64,000 nt of DNA, from contig CAXXKX010000003.1 in assembly GCA_963676655.2 (NCBI GenBank), positions 3,658,001-3,722,000 of the forward strand, in the 5' to 3' direction. Under the pieces are notes generated by a model that saw only the letters and a program-made list of their open reading frames with translations, did no database searches and was not told the origin of the DNA. A program made the position numbers and the translations under genes. Origin of the DNA: G963676655 sp963676655. Its GTDB lineage: Bacteria > Verrucomicrobiota > Lentisphaeria > Victivallales > Victivallaceae. Position 1 is the stretch's first letter; every line of letters begins with the position of its first letter. This document shows, piece after piece, positions 27,581 to 36,819 of the stretch.

Positions 27581-29167
27581 TTATTTCTTTTTACGTGATT
27601 TATGGCCAAAGCTGATCAGCCGGAATTCATCGCTGCGAAACGGCACGGCAGGTAATCCGGCCTCATTATAAAGATTGCAGTCGGGGTAAAAGGCCCAGCC
27701 GTAACGAACGGCTGCCGGTTTATTTACTTTATCACTGCTGACCTCAACTTTGTCATCTTTGATGATTGCGTCCGCTGGATAAAAGTGTTTATTCTGTCCG
27801 GCCAGAGCAAAGCCTTTGAGGATTTTGCCGTCCTTTATCATTAATTTACTGTGACAAGGGAGAAAGCTGATGATCGCTTTGCTGCCGGTAAAATCGACCG
27901 ATTTGAATGTCGGACCGGCGCCGGTTACGCCCCGGTGATAAACGTTTGCCAGGGCGGAAGACCCCAGACGTTCCCCGACTGGACGCTTATTTCTCGGGTG
28001 AATATGAAAGTCCCCGGCATCAATTGCCACGGTCAAAAAGGCATGAGGATCTTTACGGCAGGTTTGAAACTGGGCGTCACGCAGCTCGGACCAGTGGTTA
28101 GCCTGATAAAGACGCGATTTGTAGCCTGGAGTCGACAGCCACGGCAGTTGGACTACACAAAACGGCAAATCTGGGCGCCGGAATAATTCGCGCCAGTCTT
28201 TGATCATTGCCGGCAGCAGCCGTTCATAAAGCCAGCCCATATCTCCATTGCCTTCGCCCTGATACCAGAGCACTCCGGCAAACGGGATATTCCGGAGCGG
28301 AAAAACCCTGCTGTTGTATTGGACCGATGGCGCGCTGCGATGTTTAGCTCCCGGAAACCAATAGGGGCGGACGGGCTTTTTTCCTTTTTTCGTCTTTTGC
28401 CAGGTTGCCAGGTCTGTTTTATATTGCTGCATGTTTCCGGGTAACGCTTTGACTTCTTCATTAACCCAGTCGGTATATTCCTGAAAATCAGGATCGGATT
28501 TCAACGCTTTCGGGCTCATCCAGGCCTGGATCATGGTGCCGCCCCAGGAATTATCAACCAGTCCGACCGGGGTTTTCAGGTTCTTATATAAAGTTTCTCC
28601 GAAAAAATACGCGACCGCGGAAAAATCGCCGGCATTGTTTGGAGTGCAGATCACCCATTTTCCGTCAATATTCTGTTTAGGAACGGTTTCGGCGGTATTT
28701 TTTCGCCGGGACAACAGGAAGTAGCGAATCTCAGGATAATTTGCCCGGGCAATTTCCTGTTTGTAGTTAATAACGCCACGATCATTCACGCTGACATAGC
28801 GCATTTTCATCTGCATGTTGGATTGTCCGGCACAAAGCCAGACCTGACCGCATAATATATTCTTGATCAAAATTTTATCTTTGCCGCTGCTTACGGTAAT
28901 CGTATGGGGGCCGGCAGTTTCCGGCGGGGGCAGTTGCAACTGCCAGTTGCCGTTTTTATCCGCTTTTGTGTTGCCAGTGCGTTTCCATGACCCGGCAACC
29001 GTAACATTTTCGCCCGGGCCGGTCGTTCCCTTGAGCAATACCGGTTTTCCGGCCTGAACGACCATATTATCACTGAAGATTCCCGGCAGCTTAAGTTGTC
29101 CGGCCTGCAAACTTGCGCATAAAGTAAACAATATGGCAATAATCATTTTATTTTCAAACATTTTCAT
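27581..29167 (-). CDS. Sialate O-acetylesterase-family protein, secreted
   Basis: A 528-residue esterase. The ATG at 29167 opens a signal peptide (MKMFENKMIIAILFTLCASL). An N-terminal beta-sandwich (VVQAGKPVLLKGTTGPGE) precedes the catalytic domain with the GQSNM motif (LCAGQSNMQMKM; nucleophilic Ser), then NSWGGT and WYQGEGN, and a C-terminal DAGDFHIHPRNK that supplies the Asp-His pair. These enzymes remove O-acetyl groups from sialic acids or other acetylated sugars. The gene sits 14 bases downstream of a prepilin gene and 14 bases upstream of the discoidin/propeller gene. Confidence 0.93.
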   Translation of the reverse strand: MKMFENKMIIAILFTLCASLQAGQLKLPGIFSDNMVVQAGKPVLLKGTTGPGENVTVAGSWKRTGNTKADKNGNWQLQLPPPETAGPHTITVSSGKDKILIKNILCGQVWLCAGQSNMQMKMRYVSVNDRGVINYKQEIARANYPEIRYFLLSRRKNTAETVPKQNIDGKWVICTPNNAGDFSAVAYFFGETLYKNLKTPVGLVDNSWGGTMIQAWMSPKALKSDPDFQEYTDWVNEEVKALPGNMQQYKTDLATWQKTKKGKKPVRPYWFPGAKHRSAPSVQYNSRVFPLRNIPFAGVLWYQGEGNGDMGWLYERLLPAMIKDWRELFRRPDLPFCVVQLPWLSTPGYKSRLYQANHWSELRDAQFQTCRKDPHAFLTVAIDAGDFHIHPRNKRPVGERLGSSALANVYHRGVTGAGPTFKSVDFTGSKAIISFLPCHSKLMIKDGKILKGFALAGQNKHFYPADAIIKDDKVEVSSDKVNKPAAVRYGWAFYPDCNLYNEAGLPAVPFRSDEFRLISFGHKSRKKK

Positions 29168-29180
29168 TGTGAATTTCAAC

Positions 29181-29942
29181 TTATGGAATTGGATAATCAT
29201 AAACATAGGCACCGTTGCTGTAGCGGGGGGCCTCCTGCCCACCGAACTTGTAAAATCCGTTGTTATACTCCAGCAGATCATTTTTACTTACCGCTTCCAC
29301 ATGACCGTCTCCCAGCAAGGCGTTCCCGCGCCGGGAGTGATCAAGATAAATAGCGGTATATGAAGCGCTGGCTTCACCGCAGAAAGAGTTGTACTTGTGA
29401 TTTGCGCCACCGGGATTGTTTCTGGTTGAATCGATCATTGTTATCAGTCGGCTGATCCGGTCCGGCCACCGGCTCCGTAAACTTTTCATCTTGACAAATT
29501 TCACGTTCCCGGAGTTGAGGAACGAACCATAGGTGTAATTAACGTGAAGTTGTCTGAGGTCGGTATAGTTTTGTTCGGCTTTCGGGCAAATGCACATCCT
29601 GGTTTTCGTCGCGTCAATAAGCATGCCGGAAGAATTGTTGATGGTTCCGGCCTGATAATATCCCGCCTGCATCAAGTGCCATCCCCAGGGATTGATCCCG
29701 ACCGGACCACCCCAGCCGCTGGTATGATTCGGCACCAGATAGCCGTCACTGTCATCCGCGTAGAACGCCTGATAATTTCCGTTTTGTTTGAGGCGATTGG
29801 CACATTTTATTCCCTTGGCCTTCTCCCGGGCCTGATTCAGGGCCGGCAGCAGCATGCTGGCAAGGATGGCAATGATCGCGATCACTACGAGCAGTTCAAT
29901 CAATGTGAACAACCGGTTCCCTGGATTGTTTTTCTTGCTCAT
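29181..29942 (-). CDS. Prepilin-type N-terminal cleavage/methylation protein
   Basis: A 253-residue pseudopilin-like protein with the start MSKKNN, FTLIELLVVIAIIAILAS, and a C-terminal LGDGHVEAVS nine residues after a His. Its leader (AAAAGGAGAAAGAAA before ATG) and first residues copy those of the 23637-24407 gene, while the C-terminal two thirds differ. It lies between the M14-type peptidase-like gene (gap 52 bases) and the acetylesterase gene. The role is unknown; a surface-anchored scaffold or type II secretion minor pseudopilin is possible. Confidence 0.92.
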   Translation of the reverse strand: MSKKNNPGNRLFTLIELLVVIAIIAILASMLLPALNQAREKAKGIKCANRLKQNGNYQAFYADDSDGYLVPNHTSGWGGPVGINPWGWHLMQAGYYQAGTINNSSGMLIDATKTRMCICPKAEQNYTDLRQLHVNYTYGSFLNSGNVKFVKMKSLRSRWPDRISRLITMIDSTRNNPGGANHKYNSFCGEASASYTAIYLDHSRRGNALLGDGHVEAVSKNDLLEYNNGFYKFGGQEAPRYSNGAYVYDYPIP

Positions 29943-29994
29943 TTTCTTTCTCCTTTTTGAATGAAGTTTTTATGAAATGGCTTTGTTTTATATT

Positions 29995-32364
29995 TTAACG
30001 TTTGAGACGTTTTCGAAATTGCGTCGCGCCTTTTTCCGCCTGGATATATAACTTGAAATTTTTATTTTTACTGAAATCATTATCTATCCACTTCTGCATT
30101 TGCTGATTTGGCAGCCAGCCGTAGTCATCGGCGCGTTTTGCGTCAAACGGACCTTTCCAGGCGCAGGTAACCACCCACAAACTCTCCTTTGCCGCCTGAG
30201 TTGCCGGAACAGCAATCTCAACGAAAGTAAAACCGTTTTCCGTCCATTGCCGCAGGTTTTCTTTTAACACATCCTTTCCGTTTAATTTCAGGTGAACGAG
30301 TTTAACGTCCGGTTGGGCGATCCATAGAGTCATGGCAAATCCGGTTTTCAATTTTGCGGCCGCGACCGGATTTTTATTATCGCCTTTTTCATACATGATT
30401 TTATAGACTGGAGGCCCGCCGGTCATGAATTTTTTGATTTCAGGTGCATTGATATAGTTCTCAGTGGCGATGTTCTTAAAGAAATCCGGCCAGAGAATCT
30501 GGCCCCAGCGCCCGGAATCTTTGGAACTGCCGGTCAGCGCGTCGAGTCCGGTTTTGCCGTAAGCGACCACGAAAATGCGCCAATTAGGCGTGTAATTATA
30601 GGAACTGCCGACCGCGAATTGTTTCACGTTTTGCCATAAATCACAGCGGCTCGCGCGGCATTCCGCCCGGTTTTTCCCGTAAGCCTCGATGGACATCGCG
30701 CCGTTGGACTTTATCCGGTTGACCGGCAGGTCTGCGGCATTTTCAGCCGAGACATGCAGCATAACCGCTTTCAACGGCGCGATAATGGAATCGTTCCAGG
30801 TACATTCCATAGTCGACACCATAGTGTGGTATTTCAGAGAAGTATACATTGCGGTATAAAAATAGGGTCTGCCATACCAGCAAAGCAGTTCATTTTCACG
30901 TCCCATTGTCGGTCCCCAGAAGAGGCGTTGGGCCATATCCTCGGTCTGACTGTAACCGATGCCGGCCCGGTTCCCGGCTTTGACCATCAGGTCGTTGATT
31001 TTGTTACTCCAGGGGCGCAGTGCGTAATTCGAGCCGGCGGAACCGCACATTGCGGGTTGAAGCTGGCCGTAATAATGCATTGCCAGACCGTGGATATCGA
31101 TTTGCATATCCGGTTTGTACTTGTCGCATACCGCCCGGTAAAAATCAATTTCCGGCGCGATCTTTTGGTATTTTGCCTTCAGATCCAGACTGTCCGGCTG
31201 ATAAATGCCGCCGCGACTGCCGGAATAAATATCAACTTTCCCGGCGTTATGAAAGGTTTCGGCGGGGAAAAAGCCGTCCGGATTGGCGATCGGGATGAAG
31301 ACAACAATATTATGTTTACGGATTTTGACCGCGTCCGGGGCATTGCTTAACAGCCAATCCATATATGCCAGCACCGCGTGTGCGCCGTTGCGTTCCGCGC
31401 CGGCATGCAGGGTGGTTATCAGGAAGATGCTTTTATTCTCATTTGGAACCGCACGGTCGGTTATTTCAACGCAGTAAAGCGGCAGGTCGATAGCGGATTT
31501 CGCTTCCATGGAAACTTTGAAGGATTGTGGAAACTTTGTCTGCCAGTAAGCGATCGACCCCATATATTGCTTGAGGTTGATTCGCCGGTTTTTCTGCTTC
31601 CACAACTGCGGCCAGGCAGCTTTAACCGCCGGTTGTTTTCGGGCTGAAGTATTTTTTAAATTTGGCGCCGGTTTCTTCTCCGCATGTATACTGCTGCTTG
31701 AGAGAACAACGTCATCGACAAAGACTTCATTCCCGCCGGCATTTCGAAAAGAAAAAGCGTTAATCGTTTTTTTGTTAATTGGAATGATGTCAGTTGCCGC
31801 CGCTATCGTTTTATCTTTTTTGTCGGTTATCGCAACGGAGAACACACGCGGGTCTCCTCCGGCGGTAGTCAAGGTTAATTTACACCATTTTTCAGCCGGA
31901 AAATTCATTTTTAAACGCTGCCAGCTGAATTTTCCATCTTTCATGCTGCTGACGGCAACCTGACCTCCGGGTTGGATATAAAACATGATGACCGCTTTAT
32001 TATGCATCTTTGAGTTGTATAGTTGCAAGGTGAATGCTGACTCTTTTTTACGCTTAACCCATGCGGAAAACTCAAGTTGGCCATCAACCGGAATCATTTT
32101 ATTATTATTCAACCCCTTCAAATAATCGCCGCCCTTGATCAGCTTTACCGCCTGGCCTCCGGAGTGTGCCGTATCCTTGGAAATAATTGGCCCTTTATCG
32201 GTAAAATATCCCCAGACACATTCATTGTCAGATGCTTTACGGTACTTACGGGCTTCCGGAGAAAAGAGGGCTTTGTTTTCAAATCCGGTCTTCAATATAT
32301 CTCCGCTGATAGCGGTCAGGATAATATTGGAAACCATGGTAATAGTCAATATTTTTCGCTTCAT
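29995..32364 (-). CDS. Secreted LamG-like plus M14 zinc carboxypeptidase-like protein
   Basis: A 789-residue protein with signal peptide (MKRKILTITMVSNIILTAIS). Residues 25-225 are a LamG-like sandwich. Residues 260-560 resemble M14 carboxypeptidases: His320 and Glu324 (HAGAERNG), NPDG at 361-364, His425 (QIDIHG) and a candidate catalytic Glu520 (STMECTW). The first zinc motif is HxxxE instead of the canonical HxxE, so ligand geometry may differ. It may cleave peptides from glycopeptides, or be adapted to another amide. The ATG lies one base after the mannosidase stop; the ribosome site is inside that gene. Confidence 0.82.
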   Translation of the reverse strand: MKRKILTITMVSNIILTAISGDILKTGFENKALFSPEARKYRKASDNECVWGYFTDKGPIISKDTAHSGGQAVKLIKGGDYLKGLNNNKMIPVDGQLEFSAWVKRKKESAFTLQLYNSKMHNKAVIMFYIQPGGQVAVSSMKDGKFSWQRLKMNFPAEKWCKLTLTTAGGDPRVFSVAITDKKDKTIAAATDIIPINKKTINAFSFRNAGGNEVFVDDVVLSSSSIHAEKKPAPNLKNTSARKQPAVKAAWPQLWKQKNRRINLKQYMGSIAYWQTKFPQSFKVSMEAKSAIDLPLYCVEITDRAVPNENKSIFLITTLHAGAERNGAHAVLAYMDWLLSNAPDAVKIRKHNIVVFIPIANPDGFFPAETFHNAGKVDIYSGSRGGIYQPDSLDLKAKYQKIAPEIDFYRAVCDKYKPDMQIDIHGLAMHYYGQLQPAMCGSAGSNYALRPWSNKINDLMVKAGNRAGIGYSQTEDMAQRLFWGPTMGRENELLCWYGRPYFYTAMYTSLKYHTMVSTMECTWNDSIIAPLKAVMLHVSAENAADLPVNRIKSNGAMSIEAYGKNRAECRASRCDLWQNVKQFAVGSSYNYTPNWRIFVVAYGKTGLDALTGSSKDSGRWGQILWPDFFKNIATENYINAPEIKKFMTGGPPVYKIMYEKGDNKNPVAAAKLKTGFAMTLWIAQPDVKLVHLKLNGKDVLKENLRQWTENGFTFVEIAVPATQAAKESLWVVTCAWKGPFDAKRADDYGWLPNQQMQKWIDNDFSKNKNFKLYIQAEKGATQFRKRLKR

Positions 32365-32365
32365 A

Positions 32366-35047
32366 TTATTCCTCTTCCTTTTTCTCTATTATCAAAGTAA
32401 TCAATTGCTTTGGTTTGAAATCAACTTCCACCCTCGAATCCCCCCTTTGGGAACATGGTTGAAATTTTTCTTCCCTGAGGTTGGACGAATATGCCGATTT
32501 GATCGCAAAGCCGGCTTCTATCTGACAAACTTCAGGCGAATCCGCAATATTGATAAGACGCAGGACCAGTTGTTTTCCGGTTTCTTTTTTCTTGCAGGCA
32601 ATCAGCATGACGCGGTGGTTGTCGATTTGCAGCAGAGACGTTTCACGCGGTAAAACAATGCCCGAATAAGGATCGGGTCGGAAAAATATCTCTGAAATAT
32701 CCGAATCCTGGACGCAGGGCCGTCCCCCGCTGAATTTTTGCAGGTCACAACTGTCGGAATAACAGAAGAGCGGATTAAGGAAATCGGCGGCGGCCGACGC
32801 TGCTTGTGCCGGCATCGTTCGCGGCGGCAGCGGCAGAACGGCCAGTCGGCATTCGATGGTTCGCAGACATTGATTTTCCGGCGCGATCCAGTCTTTATCC
32901 AACGGAATGTCGTGATATCCCTGAATATATCCGGTCGCCCGCAGCAGGGTCATGGCTATTTGCCCGTCACGCTCCCGGATATTTTCGTAGGCGTGGAGTC
33001 CCTCATGCAGGATTGCCATGCCGCCGGTCTCATCATTGATTAATACAAAGTCGCTGGTCGGTTCCTGCATGTCGTTGCGCTTGATGATGTCGCCGTTGAA
33101 TTTATCGCGTTTGATCACGTCGAAAGGCGTGGAGGCGAAGGTGCAGGCGGAAACGATGCCGCTGTTGATTATCGCCCTTAAACAGTGGTCTTTCGACCGG
33201 TTGCCGATCTTGAAGCTTATTTCAAGATGTTTGCTTTCCGCGGTCAAACGCAAGAGGATCTCGACACGGTTGGTGACCAGCTGCTTTGATCTGCGCTGAC
33301 GTTTCCGGTCGTATTTAGCCGGTAGATTAAACTCGTATTTCAGGCGGCAGCAGGTTTCAAGCAGATTATTTGCCGGATATTCCAGTTCCGGCGTCAAATT
33401 CGCAGTGCTGAAAACCGGTTCATTGGGATTCGGCCGATAGGTGTAACTGTCGCCATAATCGGCGCTGTCTTCAAGATGGAGGATGTCCGGATATGTCCGG
33501 TTCGACTGCTTGTCATGAAGCTCGATCCGGCCGCTTTCATGGACTGATATTTTAAGGTGCGTGTTTTCAAAGTTCATCGCTTTCGCATGCGGGACTTCAT
33601 GTTCCACCGGTCTGACGATATATTGCCGGTAACCCATGGCCGGTACTTCAGCCGGGAAAATAACATTATAACGATCAACCAGAATTTTTCCGGGCAGATT
33701 GATCGGACTCCTGATCGCGCGTTCGGTCAGTTCGCGGTCGAGAACTTCAAATGGAACATCCTGTCCATCCGGTGAAATAAGTTTGAAGGCGCGGCTGTGT
33801 TCCTCGTGTTTCAGGTCTATTTGTGCTTCGACCACTTCCTGTCGGGAACGGGGCGAGGTATTGAACACCGTGATTTGGTAATCCGATTTTTTACAGGCGT
33901 TATTGTTGATGTGACTGGTCAGAAGCCGCATTTTTTCCGGCAGCAGATGATTGGTCAACTCGAAAAATCTCATGTAGCGATCTTCCATGTGGCGGTGTAC
34001 GTTGTCGCAGCTGCAGCCGCAGATTGAATCGTGCGGATGATTGATTATCAGCAGTTTCCAGAGATAATCAAGAAATTCCTTGTCATACTGATCTTCGAAC
34101 CCGAGCAGCAGTAACATCGCGCATAGCGGTTCAAGTCTTGCCGCCAGAATTTTTTCCGCCTGAACATTGAGAACTTTAAGATAAACCCGGCTTGATAAAG
34201 TTCCCTGCAGGATAAAACGGTCGCCGCCGTGTCTGAGTTCGCCTTGATGGGAGTCGTGTCCTTTCAACTCTTTTTTTACCGATTTACAATAGCTCAACAG
34301 CGAATCTTGAAAGACCTTTTCATCTTTCGTCAGCCTTGAATTGATTTCCGGTAAAATCTCGAGCAGATTTTCCTGGGGTTCAAGATGGTCTACGCCATTC
34401 ATCAACAACAGATGTCCGGTTGAGGAACGCGGTGCCAGGTCTTGTTTAATTTTCTGCAGCAGGGCCAGCGATTTTTCCGGATCGGCTGAGAAGCGTTGGG
34501 CGTTGTTGTAAAAGTTCGGCATCTGGATCGCCAGCACTTTTGAGCCGTCCGCGGTGCTCCACTCGAATTCGGCTTTGTTTCCCTGGTCTTCGCTGCAAAC
34601 TCTACCACGCCCGAAAACCACATATTCTATGCCGAACCCATTAAGGATCTGCGGTAACTGAGACGGTAGCCCGAACTGGTCCGGCGTATAACCAAGGTAT
34701 TCACACCGCCCGAACTCCTCGGCTTTAGTCGTTCCCATCAGCAGATTCCGGATCGTCGCCTCGCCGGAAGTCAGGAAAAAGTCATTCTGGATATACCACG
34801 GGCCAACCAGGATTTGTCCGGCGGCAATATGTTTTTTCAAATTGTCCCGCTGATACGGTTTGATTTCGAGATAATCGTCCAGCACCGCAACCTGGGCGTC
34901 CAGATGAAACACATATTCCGGATTCTTTTCAACTATATCGAGCAGATTATCGATCAATCTGACCAGGCGCACCCTGAACCGTTCAAACGGTTCATACCAT
35001 TCGCGGTCCCAGTGAGTATGTGAAATTACGTGATATTGCATTGTCAT
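32366..35047 (-). CDS. GH38 alpha-mannosidase
   Basis: An 893-residue glycosidase without a signal peptide, so cytoplasmic. GH38 hallmarks: HTHWDREW (residues 10-17, zinc ligands His and Asp), the nucleophile Asp123 in GYTPDQFGLPSQLPQ, and PHDSICGCSCDNVH. It removes alpha-linked mannose, retaining configuration, and uses zinc. It overlaps the symporter gene by four bases (35044-35047), so import and cleavage are coupled. The DQFG form of the nucleophile motif differs from the common DSFG/DPFG, a subfamily difference. Substrates are likely alpha-mannosides from N-glycans or algal/fungal mannans (inference). Confidence 0.95.
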   Translation of the reverse strand: MTMQYHVISHTHWDREWYEPFERFRVRLVRLIDNLLDIVEKNPEYVFHLDAQVAVLDDYLEIKPYQRDNLKKHIAAGQILVGPWYIQNDFFLTSGEATIRNLLMGTTKAEEFGRCEYLGYTPDQFGLPSQLPQILNGFGIEYVVFGRGRVCSEDQGNKAEFEWSTADGSKVLAIQMPNFYNNAQRFSADPEKSLALLQKIKQDLAPRSSTGHLLLMNGVDHLEPQENLLEILPEINSRLTKDEKVFQDSLLSYCKSVKKELKGHDSHQGELRHGGDRFILQGTLSSRVYLKVLNVQAEKILAARLEPLCAMLLLLGFEDQYDKEFLDYLWKLLIINHPHDSICGCSCDNVHRHMEDRYMRFFELTNHLLPEKMRLLTSHINNNACKKSDYQITVFNTSPRSRQEVVEAQIDLKHEEHSRAFKLISPDGQDVPFEVLDRELTERAIRSPINLPGKILVDRYNVIFPAEVPAMGYRQYIVRPVEHEVPHAKAMNFENTHLKISVHESGRIELHDKQSNRTYPDILHLEDSADYGDSYTYRPNPNEPVFSTANLTPELEYPANNLLETCCRLKYEFNLPAKYDRKRQRRSKQLVTNRVEILLRLTAESKHLEISFKIGNRSKDHCLRAIINSGIVSACTFASTPFDVIKRDKFNGDIIKRNDMQEPTSDFVLINDETGGMAILHEGLHAYENIRERDGQIAMTLLRATGYIQGYHDIPLDKDWIAPENQCLRTIECRLAVLPLPPRTMPAQAASAAADFLNPLFCYSDSCDLQKFSGGRPCVQDSDISEIFFRPDPYSGIVLPRETSLLQIDNHRVMLIACKKKETGKQLVLRLINIADSPEVCQIEAGFAIKSAYSSNLREEKFQPCSQRGDSRVEVDFKPKQLITLIIEKKEEE

Positions 35048-36609
35048 TTCGCCTCCGCTCCTTTTCCGGCTTCGGTATCGTTAGCCAGTTCCTTCAAGGT
35101 GAAAAGAGTGAACCCGGCAATCTTTTCATCCGGCAGCCGTTTGCTGAAAATGGCGCAGATATAACCTCCGAAAAGCACGAAGAGTCCGCCGAGATTGCCG
35201 GTAATGGTGAAGGATATCCGGTTTTCCGGCTCGACATTATAGTACAGGAACCATGACGCGGCAATTACGATCGGAATCGACAACACCAGTAAAACATTGA
35301 TCTGTTTGCCGCTGACGCTTCTGGTCGTTACCCCCAGCAGGTAAACCGCGGTAAGGATCAGGACTATTGCGCTCCAAATGCCTGCCGCCTCAAAAATGGT
35401 TGTGGTTGTCCGTTCGTTCAGCATATTGATCAGGATTGCCATGACAATTGAGAATACCCCGACTGTCAGCGTCGAAATTTTCGCAACCCGCAACTCATCC
35501 CGTTCAGAGGCGTCCCGGCGAATAAAACGTTTGTAGATGTCTTTGACGTAGATGGCCGACAAACTGTTCATACCGGAGTCCAGCGTGGACATGATCGCCG
35601 CCAACAGCGCGGAGATCATGATCCCCGGCAGCGGCGACGGTAAAAATTCTCTGATAAAGGCCGGAAAAGCCTGATCGCTCTTGATATCGCGCATCGTTGC
35701 GGTGGCGTCCGAAGTGGCGTAGAAAGAGTAAAGCAGGATTCCGATCAGGAACAGCAGCGCGCCGACCGGCAGTCCGACGGCCCAGCTCAGATATGCCGCT
35801 TTTTTCGCTTCGCCGTAAGTCTTGGTCGCGAGAATCCGCTGTACATTCAACTGGTCAGCGCTGTAGGTGAACAGCCAGGTTCCGAAGGAACTGAACAGCA
35901 GCAGCCACAGGGTGATACGTTCGTAAGGGTTGAAAGTGAGGAAGCTCGCGTCGAAACGAAATCCGCGTCCGTGTTCAAACGCATATTCCAGGCCGCCGGT
36001 CAAGCCGCCCGGGGTCAGCGCTCCCAGTCGGAAGACCACGAAGACCAGTCCGAACATAAACACCCCGAACTGTAGTACGTCGGTCCAGACTACCGCTTTG
36101 ATTCCCCCGAGAACCGTGTAAAATATTCCTAAAGCGCCGATGACCAGGATCGTGACCCAGGGCGCCCAGCCGCAAACGCTTTTGAATGCCACGCTTGATG
36201 CGTAAAGAATAATCGCCAGATAACAGCCGCGCTGGAACATGAACAGCAGGCTGCCGGTCAGTCTTACTCCGGGGCTGAAGCGCTTTTCAAGGTATTCGTA
36301 GGGAGTGAATGAGCCGAGGACATAATAAAAACGCATGAACAATCTCACTCCGGCGTAGATTGCGAACGGAGCGATAAACGTGGCAAGAAACATTCTGCCG
36401 CCATGCCCGAATCCTTCACTCGGAACTCCAAGGAACGACAAGGCGCTGAATAATGAGGCAAACATGGAAATCGCGATCGCCCACCACGGAATGCGTCTTC
36501 CGCCCAGCAGATAGTCCCCTGTGTCATTTTCGTTTTTCGAAAAATGCCAGCCGATAACTACCACCGCCAACATATATACCACCATTACCGCGTAATCCCA
36601 GAATGCCAT
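35044..36609 (-). CDS. Sodium:solute symporter (SSS family)
   Basis: A 521-residue inner-membrane transporter with about 13 to 14 hydrophobic segments. Family signatures: DYLLGGRRIPWWAI near residues 32-45, FTPYEYLEKRF, LYTVLGGIKAVVWTDVLQ, and LLAAIMSTLDSGMNSLS in the middle. It couples sodium entry to uptake of a sugar or related solute. It is the first gene of the long minus-strand array, preceded by AAAAAGGA and by a promoter with an inverted repeat (36651-36690). The second symporter at 40358-42142 is a paralogue with a different C-terminus. Confidence 0.95.
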   Translation of the reverse strand: MAFWDYAVMVVYMLAVVVIGWHFSKNENDTGDYLLGGRRIPWWAIAISMFASLFSALSFLGVPSEGFGHGGRMFLATFIAPFAIYAGVRLFMRFYYVLGSFTPYEYLEKRFSPGVRLTGSLLFMFQRGCYLAIILYASSVAFKSVCGWAPWVTILVIGALGIFYTVLGGIKAVVWTDVLQFGVFMFGLVFVVFRLGALTPGGLTGGLEYAFEHGRGFRFDASFLTFNPYERITLWLLLFSSFGTWLFTYSADQLNVQRILATKTYGEAKKAAYLSWAVGLPVGALLFLIGILLYSFYATSDATATMRDIKSDQAFPAFIREFLPSPLPGIMISALLAAIMSTLDSGMNSLSAIYVKDIYKRFIRRDASERDELRVAKISTLTVGVFSIVMAILINMLNERTTTTIFEAAGIWSAIVLILTAVYLLGVTTRSVSGKQINVLLVLSIPIVIAASWFLYYNVEPENRISFTITGNLGGLFVLFGGYICAIFSKRLPDEKIAGFTLFTLKELANDTEAGKGAEAK

Positions 36610-36650
36610 TGTTTTTCCTTTTTTATTTTTAAATTATGCTTTTTTGATAA

Positions 36651-36690
36651 ATTGTATATAAAGTATAATATACAATTGTAAATAACGCAA
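36651..36690 (-). promoter_or_regulatory. Promoter with overlapping GntR/FCD-type operator before the symporter/mannosidase array
   Basis: On the minus strand TTGCGT (36685-36690) and TATACT (36662-36667) are spaced by 17 bases. An inverted repeat ATTGTATA / TATACAAT (36651-36658 and 36669-36676) overlaps the -10 box. Operators of FCD-type GntR proteins commonly resemble TTGTATACAA. A second copy lies about 105 bases upstream (36767-36781). Confidence 0.65.
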
Positions 36691-36766
36691 TACCCTGCTC
36701 GTTTTTTTTGATTTATTTTTTAATTTATTACCTTTTAGTAACCTTTTTGTTGATCAATATCTCATT

Positions 36767-36781
36767 ATTGTAATATACAAT
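36767..36781. promoter_or_regulatory. Upstream auxiliary operator-like repeat
   Basis: ATTGTA-ATA-TACAAT is a perfect 15-base inverted repeat with the same half-site as 36651-36676. Two sites about 110 bases apart could allow looping by the FCD regulator (inference). Confidence 0.5.
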
Positions 36782-36819
36782 TTCAGGCCTAAAAAAATAA
36801 TTCTTGTTGCTGCTCATGA

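Noticed and set aside
30754..31350. 198-codon plus-strand frame opposite the M14-like gene
   Set aside because: Antisense shadow of a supported gene; no recognisable features.
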